The translations under genes were made by a program, and so were the position numbers. Under the pieces are notes generated by a model that saw only the letters and a program-made list of their open reading frames with translations, was not told the origin of the DNA and searched no databases. 64,000 nt of DNA from Taeniopygia guttata. Taxonomy: Eukaryota; Chordata; Aves; Passeriformes; Estrildidae. Below, piece by piece: positions 63,240 to 64,000 of this stretch. The stretch is from NCBI RefSeq assembly GCF_048771995.1, contig NC_133059.1:3461001-3525000 (forward strand), written 5' to 3'. Position 1 is the stretch's first letter, and each line of letters starts with the position of its first letter.

Positions 63240-64000
63240 TTCCAGATCCCAACCTGTCCTATCCCATTCCCAGTGCCACCAGTACTCCCAGTTACCCTGC
63301 AATTTTTGGGAATTTTTGGGAATTTTTGTGAATTTTTGGGAATTCCGGATCCCGACCTGCCCCATCCCATTCCCAGTGCCACCAGTACTCCCAGTTACCC
63401 TGGAATTTTTGGGAATTTTTGAGAATTTTTGGGAATTTTTGTGAATTTTTGGGAATTTTTGAGAATTTTTGGGAATTTTTGGGAATTTTTGGGAATTCCT
63501 CATCCCAACCTCTCCCATCCCATTCCCAGTGCCACCAGTACTCCCAGTTGCCCTGGAATTTTGGGAATTTTTGAGAATTTTTGGGAATTTTTTGGAATTC
63601 CTCATCTCGACCTGTCCCCTCCCATTCCCAGTGCCACCAGTACTCCCAGTTGCCCCTCAAGCCCCATCCCAAGGGAATAAAAACTGGGAATTTTTGGGAA
63701 TTTTTGGGAATTCCGGATCCCGACCTGTCCCATCCCATTCCCAGTGCCACCAGTACCCCCAGTTGTCCTGGAATTTTGGGAATTTTTGGGAATTTTTGGG
63801 AATTCCGGATCCCGACCTCTCCAATCCCGTTCCCAGTGCCACCAGTACTCCCAGTTGCCCCTCAAGCCCCATCCCAAGGGAATAAAAACTGGGAATTTTT
63901 GGGGATTCTGGATCCTGACCTGTCCCCTCCCGTTCCCAGTGCCACCAGTACTCCCAGTTACCCTGGAATTTTGGGAATTTTAGGGAATTTTAGGGAATTC
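63240..64000 (+). repeat. ZC3H4: Array of probable ZC3H4 exon 4 5' edge copies
   Basis: Seven units of about 90-150 bp contain an acceptor-like cattcccag followed by tgccaccagtactcccagtt, at about 63,270, 63,380, 63,520, 63,628, 63,740, 63,828 and 63,938. In frame after exon 3 this reads CHQYSQLP, similar to human SHQQYPPS, the expected next residues. Two copies extend further (cccctcaagccccatcccaa). The functional exon probably lies just beyond the window. Confidence 0.75.

Overview
The window looks like avian DNA from a very GC-rich, gene-dense small (dot-like) microchromosome. The gene order matches human 19q13.32, the introns are short, and almost all non-coding sequence is tandem minisatellite with G/C homopolymer runs. 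I recognise no transposon. The species cannot be named from the sequence.

Layout, left to right. 1-2.3 kb: small arrays without a recognisable gene. 2.3-2.7 kb: a GC-box promoter and candidate non-coding first exon on the minus strand; by synteny this could be DHX34. 2.7-7.66 kb: large arrays. 7,680-8,777 (minus): an intact C5AR1-like anaphylatoxin receptor. 8.8-11.5 kb: arrays, including two minisatellite arms in inverted orientation. 11.5-27.06 kb (minus): CCDC9, with nine coding exons joined in phase and one or more terminal exons that run into minisatellite. 27.2-31.1 kb: arrays with CpG/CCAAT promoter islands. 31.1-37.2 kb (plus): a BH3-only gene with the position, start, BH3 and regulatory signature of BBC3/PUMA (147 aa). 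37.8-49.03 kb (minus): SAE1, complete, nine exons, 348 aa, all junctions in phase. 49.1-52.3 kb: a divergent upstream region, mostly minisatellite, then a CpG-rich block. 52,319 to beyond the right end (plus): the 5' part of ZC3H4 (three exons seen).

The order SAE1(-) / BBC3(+) / CCDC9(-) / C5AR1(-), with ZC3H4 divergent from SAE1, is the mirror image of the human order. That supports the weaker calls. Human INAFM1 and C5AR2, expected beside C5AR1, are not visible.

The most unusual feature is systematic. At many exon-intron borders the edge of the exon, with its splice site, has been copied into the adjoining intron as part of a minisatellite. This is seen for SAE1 exons 2, 3, 5, 6, 7 (both edges) and 9, CCDC9 exons 3 and 7, and ZC3H4 exons 2, 3 and probably 4. 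The SAE1 3'UTR is an array built from the end of its own coding sequence. The second main point is the PUMA-like gene, which has a p53-type element, two CREs and an intron-1 FOXO element.
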